Shown in pieces: positions 1-7,456 of a DNA stretch of 19,021 nucleotides. Within the stretch, counting starts at the first letter, position 1, and each line of letters starts with the position of its first letter. The stretch is from positions 1 through 19,021 of the forward strand of contig CALBPV010000097.1 of NCBI GenBank assembly GCA_937899265.1. Reading direction: 5' to 3'. Source of the stretch: an uncultured Bacteroidales bacterium. Its GTDB lineage: Bacteria; Bacteroidota; Bacteroidia; Bacteroidales; UBA3663. Made by a program: the position numbers and the translations under genes. Below the pieces are notes generated by a model, which saw only the letters and a program-made list of their open reading frames with translations, did no database searches and had not been told where the DNA came from.

Positions 1-702
1 AATGAACTGTGTATCGACACCTTTAATCTTGAGCCGCATCATGAGTTCTCGACTGAAGTGGAGCGCAGCCGGAGGAGCTACCACTCCGCCTTCCACACGG
101 GCAAAGATGGTCTGATAGCGTTCGCGGTCGGTGAAGGGGTGACCTTCGTCCACGGGATTGTCCACTACCTTGCGCCGTTCCAGAATCTGAGCGGGAATGG
201 GAGTCTCTCCATAGCTGTAAAGCGTACGGATGAACTCATCGTGGCTTCCGTCAAAGAGGAAACGGAGAGTGCGTCCGCGCGATGTGGTGTTGTCAATCAC
301 TTCGGCTACCAGACTTTCGTCTTCCCCGAAATAGAGTTTGTTGCCGATTCGGATTTTACGGGCCGGATCTACGAGCACGTCCCACAGTCGAATGTCCGGA
401 TTGAGTTCGCGCAGCAGAAACACTTCGATGCGGGCACCTGTCTTCTCCTTGCTGCCGTAAAGGCGGGCGGGGAAAATCTTGGTGTCATTGAGCAGGAGTA
501 CATCGTCTTCATTGAAAAAGGTCAACAAATCCTTAAAGATGCAGTGCTCAATGCGCTCGCTTTTCTTATGGACCACCATCATTCTGCATTGGTCTCGCTC
601 TTCTGCGGGGAACAATGCTATACGGTCTTCGGGCAGTTTGAACTTGAACTGGGAGAGTTTCATGTGATCCTGATCGGAAAACATACCCATTGTCTTAATC
701 AT
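1..702 (-). CDS. queA: QueA, S-adenosylmethionine:tRNA ribosyltransferase-isomerase (partial, C-terminus off the left edge)
   Basis: QueA transfers and isomerises the ribose of S-adenosylmethionine onto preQ1 in tRNA to make epoxyqueuosine, a cytoplasmic step of queuosine synthesis. The visible 234 residues begin MIKTMGMFSDQDHMKLSQFK and carry family blocks: EDRIALFPAEERDQCRMMV near the N-terminus, LLNDTKIFPARLYG, and YQTIFARVEGGVVAPPAALHFS at the end of the visible part. The family is usually about 340–350 residues, so roughly the last third lies outside the window. I chose the ATG at 702 because its first bases overlap the truB stop as ATGA, a translational-coupling arrangement; in-frame ATGs at 690, 684 and 663 are alternatives and the last (HMKLSQF) sits closest to the usual QueA N-terminus. 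It is the last visible gene of the ftsX–queA operon. Confidence 0.95.
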   Translation of the reverse strand, partial: MIKTMGMFSDQDHMKLSQFKFKLPEDRIALFPAEERDQCRMMVVHKKSERIEHCIFKDLLTFFNEDDVLLLNDTKIFPARLYGSKEKTGARIEVFLLRELNPDIRLWDVLVDPARKIRIGNKLYFGEDESLVAEVIDNTTSRGRTLRFLFDGSHDEFIRTLYSYGETPIPAQILERRKVVDNPVDEGHPFTDRERYQTIFARVEGGVVAPPAALHFSRELMMRLKIKGVDTQFI

Positions 703-1571
703 ATTCTTTCTTTATTTGGGATGATTAAATCTTGAAATTCTTTGGGAACGGGAGCCAAATCAATGCGCTCGGTCCAATCCTCGATATCGGCGGCAGGCAC
801 GCAGTCGTCCAACGTGATATTGCCCACCCGCGTGCGTCTCAAACCTATCAAGTAGGCTCCGCTACCCAAGGCTTCTCCGATGTCGCGGGCCAAAGCCCGG
901 ATGTAGGTTCCTTTGCTGCATACCACGCGTATTTGGAGGTAGGCAAACGTCGGAGGCTCCAACAGGGGAGCGTTTTCTGAAGTCCGGCCCTTGATTGACA
1001 CGTTTTGGCGTGCCATCTTCAACACCTCGCCGGCTCGGGAGGACAGGATGTTCTGTTCCGGCAAATGCAGGTCCAACACCTCGAGTTCGTCGATGACCAG
1101 CTCTTTGGCTTTCAGTTCGACCTCCTCTCCCTCGCGCATATAGCTGAAGGCCCGTTTCCCATCGACTTTGCAGGCGGAATAAGCGGGCGGTACCTGCCAA
1201 ATGGTGCCGTGGAATCTGTTCAGCGCCCCGTCAACGGCCGTCCGTGTGATATGCGCTGTGGGATAAAGCTTGTCTATGGGATGTTCGGCATCGAAGGATG
1301 CTGTTGTACAACCCAGCCTCAGCGTTGCCACATACTCCTTGGTTCCGGCCTGCAGCGTATCGATATTCTTGGTGGCCCGTCCGGTGCAGACAATCAGCAC
1401 TCCTGTCGCCAAAGGGTCAAGGGTTCCGGCGTGACCCACTTTGAGCTTTCGAATACCCAATCTGTGGGAGAGCCGGTTGCGAACCGTACGCACCAGGTTG
1501 AACGAAGTCATCGCCCAGGCTTTGTCGAACGCCAATACTTCACCGCTGAGGAAATCGAAGGTTCTCTCCAT
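699..1571 (-). CDS. truB: TruB, tRNA pseudouridine-55 synthase
   Basis: TruB isomerises U55 in the T-loop of tRNAs to pseudouridine. The 290-residue product has the family catalytic motif GHAGTLDPLATGVL at about residues 46–59, with the nucleophilic aspartate at residue 52, followed by the GTKEYVATLRLG and CSKGTYIRALARDIGEALG blocks (the latter near residue 220–237). Length is normal for a TruB lacking a large C-terminal PUA extension. The ATG at 1571 directly abuts the uppP stop codon (no intervening base), and the stop overlaps the queA start, so the gene is embedded in a tightly coupled operon. A longer antisense open frame over this gene is a coding shadow. Confidence 0.97.
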   Translation of the reverse strand: MERTFDFLSGEVLAFDKAWAMTSFNLVRTVRNRLSHRLGIRKLKVGHAGTLDPLATGVLIVCTGRATKNIDTLQAGTKEYVATLRLGCTTASFDAEHPIDKLYPTAHITRTAVDGALNRFHGTIWQVPPAYSACKVDGKRAFSYMREGEEVELKAKELVIDELEVLDLHLPEQNILSSRAGEVLKMARQNVSIKGRTSENAPLLEPPTFAYLQIRVVCSKGTYIRALARDIGEALGSGAYLIGLRRTRVGNITLDDCVPAADIEDWTERIDLAPVPKEFQDLIIPNKERI

Positions 1572-2405
1572 TTACAAAAACACAAGTACGCAAATTCCTA
1601 CAAGGGCGCAATAGAGGGCGAACCAAATCAGCTTGGCACGTTTCACCAGTTCTATCATTGCTTTGCATGCAAAACATCCGGACAGAAAGGCTGCAACAAA
1701 ACCGACCGCCAACACTCCCGTCGATGTGGTTTCGGCAACAGCATCCGCCCCCATCAAATCTTTGGCAGTGAGAAGAGCTTCTCCCAAAATGGGGGGTATC
1801 ACCATCAAGAACGAGAACTGCGCCAACGTTTCCTTCTTGCACCCCAACAGTAACCCGGTGCCGATTGTGCTGCCCGAACGGGACAATCCCGGAAGAACGG
1901 CACACGCTTGGGCAATACCGATAATGAAGGCATCCTTCGGGGTCAATTTCTCGCGTTCGTTGGGTTTGTAGAAGAACGTCATTGCCAACAGGACTGCCGT
2001 GAGAATTTCGCACCATCCCACAACTTTGATGCTCGAGAAGAGCTCTTCAACGCTGTCTTTGAAGAAAACCCCTACAATACCGATGGGTATCATTGAGATG
2101 AGAATAAGCAAGGCATAACGCTGCTGCTCGTTGATGCGGTTCCACCATGACAGGTTCTGATTCAACGCAGCCGAAGGAAGGGGCTTGTCGAAAAGACCCT
2201 TGAAAATCCAAACGACTTCTTTCCAAAGAATTACCAGCGTTGACATCACCGTTGCCACATGGACAACAATGTCAAACGTCAGGCTTCCCTCCGTCTCAAG
2301 ACCCAGCAGCTCATGACCTATCTGCAAGTGTCCGCTGCTCGATACAGGCAAATATTCTGTCAGACCTTGTACAATACCCAGGATCAGTGCATCTAAGGAA
2401 TCCAT
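1572..2405 (-). CDS. uppP: UppP (BacA-type) undecaprenyl-diphosphatase
   Basis: This integral membrane phosphatase converts undecaprenyl diphosphate to the monophosphate so that the lipid carrier can be reused for peptidoglycan and surface polysaccharide synthesis; loss or excess of this family alters bacitracin sensitivity. The 277-residue product contains both signature motifs: EYLPVSSSGHL starting at residue 17 (catalytic Glu, Ser cluster and His) and PGLSRSGST at about residues 172–180 with the conserved arginine at 176. Multiple hydrophobic helices fill the rest. Start ATG at 2405 follows an AT-rich leader that shares a 25-nt element with the leader of the upstream DUF3098 gene. It lies upstream of truB with no gap. 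Confidence 0.97.
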   Translation of the reverse strand: MDSLDALILGIVQGLTEYLPVSSSGHLQIGHELLGLETEGSLTFDIVVHVATVMSTLVILWKEVVWIFKGLFDKPLPSAALNQNLSWWNRINEQQRYALLILISMIPIGIVGVFFKDSVEELFSSIKVVGWCEILTAVLLAMTFFYKPNEREKLTPKDAFIIGIAQACAVLPGLSRSGSTIGTGLLLGCKKETLAQFSFLMVIPPILGEALLTAKDLMGADAVAETTSTGVLAVGFVAAFLSGCFACKAMIELVKRAKLIWFALYCALVGICVLVFL

Positions 2406-2418
2406 CTAAAATATTTAC

Positions 2419-2443
2419 TTATTTATCAATTTTACATTTACCT
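2419..2443 (-). repeat. AT-rich 25-nt leader element, copy before uppP
   Basis: The plus-strand reading is TTATTTATCAATTT, four bases, then TTTACCT. It matches 23 of 25 positions of the element at 2730–2754, and lies 13 bases upstream of the uppP ATG on the minus strand. The 14-base half is also repeated at 2710–2723. It may be a translation leader in a group that lacks strong Shine-Dalgarno use; that role is inference. Confidence 0.7.
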
Positions 2444-2450
2444 GTAGGTT

Positions 2451-2705
2451 TTATGCTTTCATATTTTCGGGTTCGTCATCCTGAATTTTCCCTCTCGGGC
2501 TTTTGACAAGGATGCCCACAATCATCAGCAGGTAGCCAAAGAAACAGATATTGGGGGCAATGACCGTGCGACGCGTCGAGAATACATCGGGATTGAAATG
2601 CTCGGGCGTACTGGGTTCTCCGCCCATCAAAATAAAACCGATGAGGATAATCAGGGCAGAGATGCCCATGATGATAAAATTAAGTTTTCCTAAACAAAGT
2701 CTCAT
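2451..2705 (-). CDS. DUF3098 family small membrane protein
   Basis: An 84-residue protein with two predicted transmembrane helices (about residues 9–29 and 50–68) separated by a short extracytoplasmic or cytoplasmic loop containing FNPDVFSTRRTVIAP, which is the block I associate with the Bacteroidota family DUF3098. The tail RGKIQDDEPENMKA is hydrophilic. Function is unknown. I chose the ATG at 2705 (MRLCLGKLN); an in-frame TTG at 2720 would add five residues but lies inside the AT-rich repeat and is less likely. Its fixed position between ftsX and uppP in this group suggests a role in the cell envelope, but nothing here shows what it does. Confidence 0.85.
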   Translation of the reverse strand: MRLCLGKLNFIIMGISALIILIGFILMGGEPSTPEHFNPDVFSTRRTVIAPNICFFGYLLMIVGILVKSPRGKIQDDEPENMKA

Positions 2706-2709
2706 GTAT

Positions 2710-2754
2710 TTATTTATCAATTTTATATTTTATTTATCAATTTGACTTTTACCT
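2710..2754 (-). repeat. AT-rich leader elements before the DUF3098 gene (one full and one half copy)
   Basis: The full 25-nt element at 2730–2754 corresponds to 2419–2443, and the 14-base half (TTATTTATCAATTT) recurs at 2710–2723, ending 4 bases before the gene's ATG. Together they fill most of the ftsX–DUF3098 gap (2706–2777). Confidence 0.7.
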
Positions 2755-2777
2755 ATTTTAATTTGAATACATTGGCA

Positions 2778-3674
2778 CTAAATCAGATAAAGTTCGTCCA
2801 CACTCATTCTGAGATATTTGTCGGTGGTGTGCCAGGCGGCTACTGCAGGAATGAGCATGCCGACAACCATCAGGCCCAATGCCAGACAAGCCAAGGGAAC
2901 AGGTTGCAACATCAGGCCCTGCAAAACTCCGCCGGAATGGCTGCCGAAGAGATACCACAGGAATCCGGCGATGGCTGCGATGGCTATCAGGGCTGCAATC
3001 AGGCCGGAGAGGGCATTTCTCAATACGAAAGGCTTGCGGATGAACCATTTGGTAGCCCCCACCAGTCGCATTGTGTTCACCAGGAAGCGTTCGCTGTGGA
3101 TGGTCAGCCGCACAGTGTTGGCTATCAGCGAGAAACTGATTAACAACAGAATGGTTGCCAGGATGGCCAGGGCGATGCCTATGCGCCTCAAGTTGGAGTT
3201 CACGACATCTATCAGCGCTTTATTGTAGTCTATGCGTTCTATCCGATTGCCGTATGCTTGCTGAATGCCGTTCACGATGTCGGCAATACTGTCTGTATGC
3301 GCCCACTGGGCTCGGAGCTGCAACTCCACGCTGGGCTGCAAGGGGTTATAGTCGAGAAACTCTCTGGGGTCTTCTCCCAAGTCCCTGGCCACAATCGCAG
3401 CGGCAGAATCGGCAGAGATATATTTGACTTGCGAAGCGTAAGGTTGCCCCTTCAGCGTGGTGGCCAAACGGGGCGCAAACGAAGCATCGGCACCCTCGCT
3501 GGCAACAATGGTGATGGTGAATCGCTCTTTCAATGTCGAGGTGAGTTGAGCAGCGGTCATTCCGCCCAAGACCATAAGTCCCAAGACGAAAAGCACCATG
3601 GCCACACTGATGGTGGCCGTGAACCGCGCGCCGAAGAATTTTTTGCGTTTTAACTTACTCTCTTTCGTTGACAT
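2778..3674 (-). CDS. ftsX: FtsX-like cell division ABC-transporter permease
   Basis: FtsX is the membrane partner of the ATPase FtsE and couples divisome activity to peptidoglycan hydrolases. The 298-residue product starts MSTKESKLKRKKFF, has one N-terminal transmembrane helix (about residues 20–40), a soluble extracytoplasmic domain of about 130 residues, and three C-terminal helices, with the MacB/FtsX permease block RLTIHSERFLVNTMRLVGATKWFIRKPF before helix 3; this 1+3 topology is the FtsX pattern. I chose the ATG at 3674 because the frame open further upstream to 3737 is promoter-like AT-rich DNA. ftsE is not adjacent. It heads the operon leading to queA and is divergent from the rhomboid gene. 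Confidence 0.93.
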   Translation of the reverse strand: MSTKESKLKRKKFFGARFTATISVAMVLFVLGLMVLGGMTAAQLTSTLKERFTITIVASEGADASFAPRLATTLKGQPYASQVKYISADSAAAIVARDLGEDPREFLDYNPLQPSVELQLRAQWAHTDSIADIVNGIQQAYGNRIERIDYNKALIDVVNSNLRRIGIALAILATILLLISFSLIANTVRLTIHSERFLVNTMRLVGATKWFIRKPFVLRNALSGLIAALIAIAAIAGFLWYLFGSHSGGVLQGLMLQPVPLACLALGLMVVGMLIPAVAAWHTTDKYLRMSVDELYLI

Positions 3675-3756
3675 ACTATGCCAAATTTGGTGCAAAATAA
3701 ATAAAAATTTATGACAATTCCAACTTTTTCGCCGCAAAACAGCAAAAAAATCTCAT

Positions 3757-3792
3757 TTTGTATCGTTTTTCAAGAAAAAACGTGTAAATTTG
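3757..3792 (+). promoter_or_regulatory. Candidate Bacteroidota-type promoter for the rhomboid operon
   Basis: TAAATTTG at 3785–3792 matches the Bacteroidota -7 consensus TAnnTTTG exactly, about 45 bases upstream of the rhomboid ATG. The nearest TTTG upstream (3757–3760) leaves a 24-base spacer, longer than the usual 19–21, so the -33 assignment is weak. The region also must hold the divergent ftsX promoter; a near match (TAAATTTT, plus 3704–3711, minus strand) is the only hint of it. Confidence 0.5.
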
Positions 3793-3836
3793 CACCCAAA
3801 ATTTGAATTTTAGACTTATCTTCTGATACAAAATAA

Positions 3837-4547
3837 ATGGCTGGATACTCCAATTTTTCCGGGCGCACGTCAATGCCCGTCACGACCCACCTCATCATCA
3901 TCAACGTGCTGAGTTTGCTGCTCAGCAAGATTCTTGAAGCACGCGGAGTGGTGAACCTCAATACCTGGCTTGGATTGCATTACTACGACTCTCCGCTTTG
4001 CCACTTTTGGCAATATGTGAGTTATATGTTTATGCACGCCGATTTCACCCATTTGTTCAGCAATATGTTCACGCTTTACATGTTTGGGCGCTTGCTCGAA
4101 CAGGTTTGGGGGTCGGGCCGTTTCACTGTCTATTATCTGGTCACCGGCATCGGTGCGGCCATCACGCAACAGGTGGCCTGGAGGTTCGGGGTGGTAAGCA
4201 GTGAGCTGACGCAACTTCAAAATTTGGATTCCTCTCTTTCTTACGCTGAGTTGTTGGCTCAGGCTCCCCATTATTTCGATCCCCTTGTGACCATAGGCGC
4301 TTCGGGTGCGGTTTTCGGCATCCTGCTGGCCTTCGGCGTACTCTTTCCCAACATGCAGGTTTTCCTGCTTTTCCCGCCGCTGCCGCTCAAAGTCAAATGG
4401 CTTGTCATTGGCTATGGTGCTTTCGAACTTCTGGCCGGTATATCTGCGGCCGGAGACGGGGTGGCTCATTTCGCCCACCTCGGCGGCATGCTTTTCGGAT
4501 TACTCCTCATTCTGTGGTGGCGCAAAGAGGCTAAAGCCAATTTCTGA
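3837..4547 (+). CDS. Rhomboid-family intramembrane serine protease 1
   Basis: Rhomboids cleave membrane proteins within or next to their transmembrane helices. This 236-residue polytopic protein has the required parts: HLFSN (His72 and Asn76) in helix 2, the catalytic-serine motif GASGA with Ser156 in helix 4, and HFAHLGG with the probable catalytic His214 in helix 6. A loop of about 30 residues (119–149) between helices 3 and 4 is longer than in minimal rhomboids. Start ATG at 3837 is the first of the frame and follows a good -7 box. A second, different rhomboid follows 42 bases downstream. Substrates cannot be inferred. Confidence 0.95.
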   Translation: MAGYSNFSGRTSMPVTTHLIIINVLSLLLSKILEARGVVNLNTWLGLHYYDSPLCHFWQYVSYMFMHADFTHLFSNMFTLYMFGRLLEQVWGSGRFTVYYLVTGIGAAITQQVAWRFGVVSSELTQLQNLDSSLSYAELLAQAPHYFDPLVTIGASGAVFGILLAFGVLFPNMQVFLLFPPLPLKVKWLVIGYGAFELLAGISAAGDGVAHFAHLGGMLFGLLLILWWRKEAKANF

Positions 4548-4589
4548 GTTTTGTATTCCTGTTTGTGCCCTTGCTAAATTCTCAAGCTA

Positions 4590-5501
4590 TTGTCTCTTTT
4601 CGATTCTTATAAGAAACTCTCCTTGCCCGGCAAAATCATCGCCATAAACGTGACGGTGTGGGTGATTACACAATTGTGGAGACTGATTGTCTTGCTTTTT
4701 GTAATCAATGGCTACGATTGGCAGGATTTTCTGGCTCTGCACAGCAATCTGCGCGACTTCTGGCTCACTCCGTGGACTCTTGTCACCTACATGTGGGTGC
4801 ATGCCGATTTGGGTGTCAACCTTTTCCACCTGGTTTTCAATATGTTGTGGCTGTGGTGGTTCGGCCAGTATTTCTTGCGTTGGCACACGGGCCGGCAATT
4901 CCTCGGAGTCTATCTCGTAGGCGGCATTTTTGCCGGTCTTTTCTTTCTGTGGGTTTATAATGCTTTCCCCTATTTCGCGCTCGACAGGCAATACACTTCC
5001 CTCATCGGCGCTTCGGGGGCCATCTTCGGTCTTGTGACGGCTGTGGCCGTTGCCCGGCCCGACGATCAAATACGGCTCAATCTTATTTTCACGGTCTTCC
5101 CCCTTACGATGAAGTGGCTTGCCGTTTTGGCTCTCGGCATCAGCATTCTCAATATTTCCACCAACACAGGCGGCATTGTCTGTCACATTGGAGGTGCTGT
5201 TTGGGGAGCGCTCTATGCTTTGTTCGAACGTAGGGGCGTTGATTTGACGGGATGGTTCAACAGGGTTGCCGATTGGGTGACCAATCTGTTCAAACCTTCT
5301 CCGCGCCTGAAAGCTACTCGCGGCGGAGCACGTGCCCCCTTCCCGGGAGAGCGCGACAGGGATACCGACTACAATGCACGCAAGCGCGCCCGTCAGGAAC
5401 AGATAGACCGCATTCTCGAGAAGATAAGTCAGAACGGCTACGATGCGCTCACCGCCGAAGAGAAACAATTGCTTTTCGATGCGAGCAAGAAGAAACATTG
5501 A
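4590..5501 (+). CDS. Rhomboid-family intramembrane serine protease 2 with C-terminal DUF6576-like domain
   Basis: A 303-residue protein whose N-terminal two thirds is a six-helix rhomboid: HLVFN (His80, Asn84), GASGA with catalytic Ser142, and CHIGG with His199. The remaining hydrophilic tail (from about residue 235) is basic and ends in a conserved block RQEQIDRILEKISQNGYDAL followed by TAEEKQLLFDAS, which I recognise as the small C-terminal domain common on Bacteroidota rhomboids (DUF6576). There is no in-frame ATG near the N-terminus: a stop lies at 4575–4577 and the first plausible initiator is TTG at 4590, giving (M)SLFDSYKKLSLPGK. It shares little with the preceding rhomboid outside the motifs, so the pair is not a recent duplication. 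Confidence 0.93.
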   Translation: MSLFDSYKKLSLPGKIIAINVTVWVITQLWRLIVLLFVINGYDWQDFLALHSNLRDFWLTPWTLVTYMWVHADLGVNLFHLVFNMLWLWWFGQYFLRWHTGRQFLGVYLVGGIFAGLFFLWVYNAFPYFALDRQYTSLIGASGAIFGLVTAVAVARPDDQIRLNLIFTVFPLTMKWLAVLALGISILNISTNTGGIVCHIGGAVWGALYALFERRGVDLTGWFNRVADWVTNLFKPSPRLKATRGGARAPFPGERDRDTDYNARKRARQEQIDRILEKISQNGYDALTAEEKQLLFDASKKKH

Positions 5502-5505
5502 CACT

Positions 5506-6762
5506 ATGGCCCAACCGAAAAAATCACAGAGACGAAAGTCATCTTCCCCGCACTCCCAAGTCAAGTCGTTTTTCCGGAGTGTGCTTCGGATTCTCGGCAT
5601 TGCCGGACAATCGGTGATGGCCTTGTTTACCGTTGTTTTGACTGTGCTTTTCTTGGGGTCGGCCTATTCCGACCATCTCAGCCCCAACGTTTGGATTTGG
5701 TTCTCATACCTGAGCATTGCCTTCCCCGTTTTTTTCTTCCTGTCCATTCTTTGGACGGTCGTATTGTTAATCCTTCGCAGGTGGATTCTTGCGGGAATTA
5801 TGATTTTGTCTTTTATTCTCACATGGGAGCCTGTTTCCCGCTATTGGCCGCTCCATGCAGGCGGGCGGGAAGCAGTCACAGAGGTTACTCCCCCCGAAGG
5901 AAACCCTTATCCGATTCAGGTCGATACCCTTCGTCTGCTGACATTCAATACCTGCTGGATGGGACAGACCCATCTTTCCCAAATCAAGGAGAAAATTCCC
6001 GTGATGGATCTCGTACGTCAGTCGGGTGCCGACATTGTCTGTCTTCAAGAGTACGCCTTTACCCTCTCTGCCGGCGGCCACACCGAGACGCAACTTCGCA
6101 ATTCGGTAAGCGACATTTATCCCTACTACGACTATCTTCACTATTATTATCGCAAAGCCATGGGTATTGCGGTTTTTTCCAAATATCCCATCCGCAAGGC
6201 TGAGCGCATAGACAAGGGGAGCAAATCCTATCAAGCATCGATGTACTACGAGATAGATGTCAACGGACAACTTGTCGCTTTGGTCAACAATCACCTTCAG
6301 ACCAATGACATCAAACCTCAGGATCGGGAACTCTACGATGATATGATAGAGCATTTCGAGCGAGACTCGCTTCAGCGCATTCGTTCCGGACTGGTACGCA
6401 AACTCGGCTCCGGTTTTATCTCACGGGCGCGGCAAAGCAACCAAATCATGCGATATCTCCAGTCGCGCTCAGCCAAAAGCCGGGCGTTGCCGCTGCTCAT
6501 CGTCGGAGACTTCAACGATACGCCGTTCTCCTACTGCTACCAGACGTTACGCAACGGTCTTGCCGACACATGGCAGGATGCCGGATTCGGACCCGGCATC
6601 ACCTACAACCAACATCATTTTTGGTTTCGCATCGACCATATCCTGCATTCCCGTCGTCTGCGTGCTCTTCAGACGCGGGTGCTTTCCGACTGTAAATACT
6701 CCGACCACTATCCCGTCGAGGCCGCTTTTCAGCTTCTGCCTGCCGATGCCATAGAACAATAA
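5506..6762 (+). CDS. Membrane-anchored endonuclease/exonuclease/phosphatase (EEP) family protein
   Basis: A 418-residue protein with a basic N-terminus (MAQPKKSQRRK), three transmembrane helices (about residues 36–54, 62–90 and 93–108), then an EEP-fold domain from about residue 143. Metal-binding and catalytic motifs are intact: TFNTC (Asn148), CLQE (Glu182), NNHLQ (His263), GDFND (Asp335, Asn337), RIDHIL (Asp377, His378) and SDHYPV (Asp400, His401). The fold covers nucleases and phosphodiesterases for nucleotides, inositol phosphates and sphingomyelin; substrate cannot be told from sequence, though a membrane-anchored form would act at or outside the membrane. I chose ATG 5506, four bases after the rhomboid stop, instead of an overlapping upstream start. 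Confidence 0.92.
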   Translation: MAQPKKSQRRKSSSPHSQVKSFFRSVLRILGIAGQSVMALFTVVLTVLFLGSAYSDHLSPNVWIWFSYLSIAFPVFFFLSILWTVVLLILRRWILAGIMILSFILTWEPVSRYWPLHAGGREAVTEVTPPEGNPYPIQVDTLRLLTFNTCWMGQTHLSQIKEKIPVMDLVRQSGADIVCLQEYAFTLSAGGHTETQLRNSVSDIYPYYDYLHYYYRKAMGIAVFSKYPIRKAERIDKGSKSYQASMYYEIDVNGQLVALVNNHLQTNDIKPQDRELYDDMIEHFERDSLQRIRSGLVRKLGSGFISRARQSNQIMRYLQSRSAKSRALPLLIVGDFNDTPFSYCYQTLRNGLADTWQDAGFGPGITYNQHHFWFRIDHILHSRRLRALQTRVLSDCKYSDHYPVEAAFQLLPADAIEQ

Positions 6763-6775
6763 CTTCTATTCAGAT

Positions 6776-7441
6776 ATGATTACACCGCTTCAGTACAACG
6801 ACATCCCATGGCTCCTTGCCGTGTTTTTCCTTTTGTTGTCTGTCACTCTCATTGCTTTCCGTCCGGGAGGGTTGGGTTCTGTTCAGTTTCAATGGTTACG
6901 CTCCACTCGTAATGCGCGAGTCTTCAGTGCCGATCGTTCCACCACCGCTTGGGGAGTCTCACTGATGATTCTGTCCTGCATGTTCCTTTTCGGGTTGATG
7001 CTCTTCTGTGCGCTTAAGTCGGATGCCCCGGCCTTGCTCTCTCGACCGACGGTTGATACACTTCTTGAAGTCGGGTTCTGTATGCTCCCTCCTTTGGGGT
7101 GGTTTCTCATCCAATGGTTCTTCATAAATTGGACAGGCTATCTGTTCGGATTGGGTGACAGTATAGTCATTTTCAATCGCATTTATCTGGCTGTTGAAGT
7201 GTTGGCGGTGCCCTTTCTTTTGTTGCTTTTCGCGGTGTTGATTTTGGTTCCCATACCCTCCAAAATCGTTTTGATTTTGCTCACCACGCTCTTCATTTTG
7301 ACCCAAATCGTCTGTATTTTCTTCGGAATAAAGATTTTTCTAAAGGATTACACCTCTGCTTTGCTGATTTTTCTTTATCTTTGCACGCTCGAAATCGCGC
7401 CGCTCCTCGTTTTGTACACAAAATGGAGGAGTATCGCATAA
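6776..7441 (+). CDS. DUF4271 family integral membrane protein
   Basis: A 221-residue polytopic protein with about six hydrophobic segments and few charged residues outside the loop FQWLRSTRNARVFS (residues ~39–52). This pattern, including VEVGF-like and NRIYLAVEVLAVPFLLLL helices and the fixed position directly upstream of a uroporphyrinogen-III synthase gene, fits the Bacteroidota family DUF4271. No catalytic motif is visible and its function is not known. ATG 6776 lies 13 bases after the EEP gene stop and hemD begins 15 bases after its own stop, so the three are probably co-transcribed. Confidence 0.85.
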   Translation: MITPLQYNDIPWLLAVFFLLLSVTLIAFRPGGLGSVQFQWLRSTRNARVFSADRSTTAWGVSLMILSCMFLFGLMLFCALKSDAPALLSRPTVDTLLEVGFCMLPPLGWFLIQWFFINWTGYLFGLGDSIVIFNRIYLAVEVLAVPFLLLLFAVLILVPIPSKIVLILLTTLFILTQIVCIFFGIKIFLKDYTSALLIFLYLCTLEIAPLLVLYTKWRSIA

Positions 7442-7456
7442 TCTTTTTTCATCAAG

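Noticed and set aside
58..735. 225-codon plus-strand frame opposite queA
   Set aside because: It is antisense to a gene with clear QueA motifs and its translation matches no known family; similar long antisense frames occur over truB, rhomboid 2, the wzc-like gene and the suf genes because of codon bias.
3675..3737. Longer N-terminus for FtsX (start at 3737)
   Set aside because: The extra residues come from AT-rich divergent promoter DNA, and MSTKESKLKRKK at 3674 gives a normal FtsX start.
3837..5501. Recent gene duplication of the rhomboids
   Set aside because: Outside the catalytic motifs the two proteins have different loops, termini and lengths.
4587..5600. 337-codon minus-strand frame opposite the second rhomboid
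   Set aside because: Low-complexity, charged translation with no domain; the plus-strand reading carries intact rhomboid motifs.
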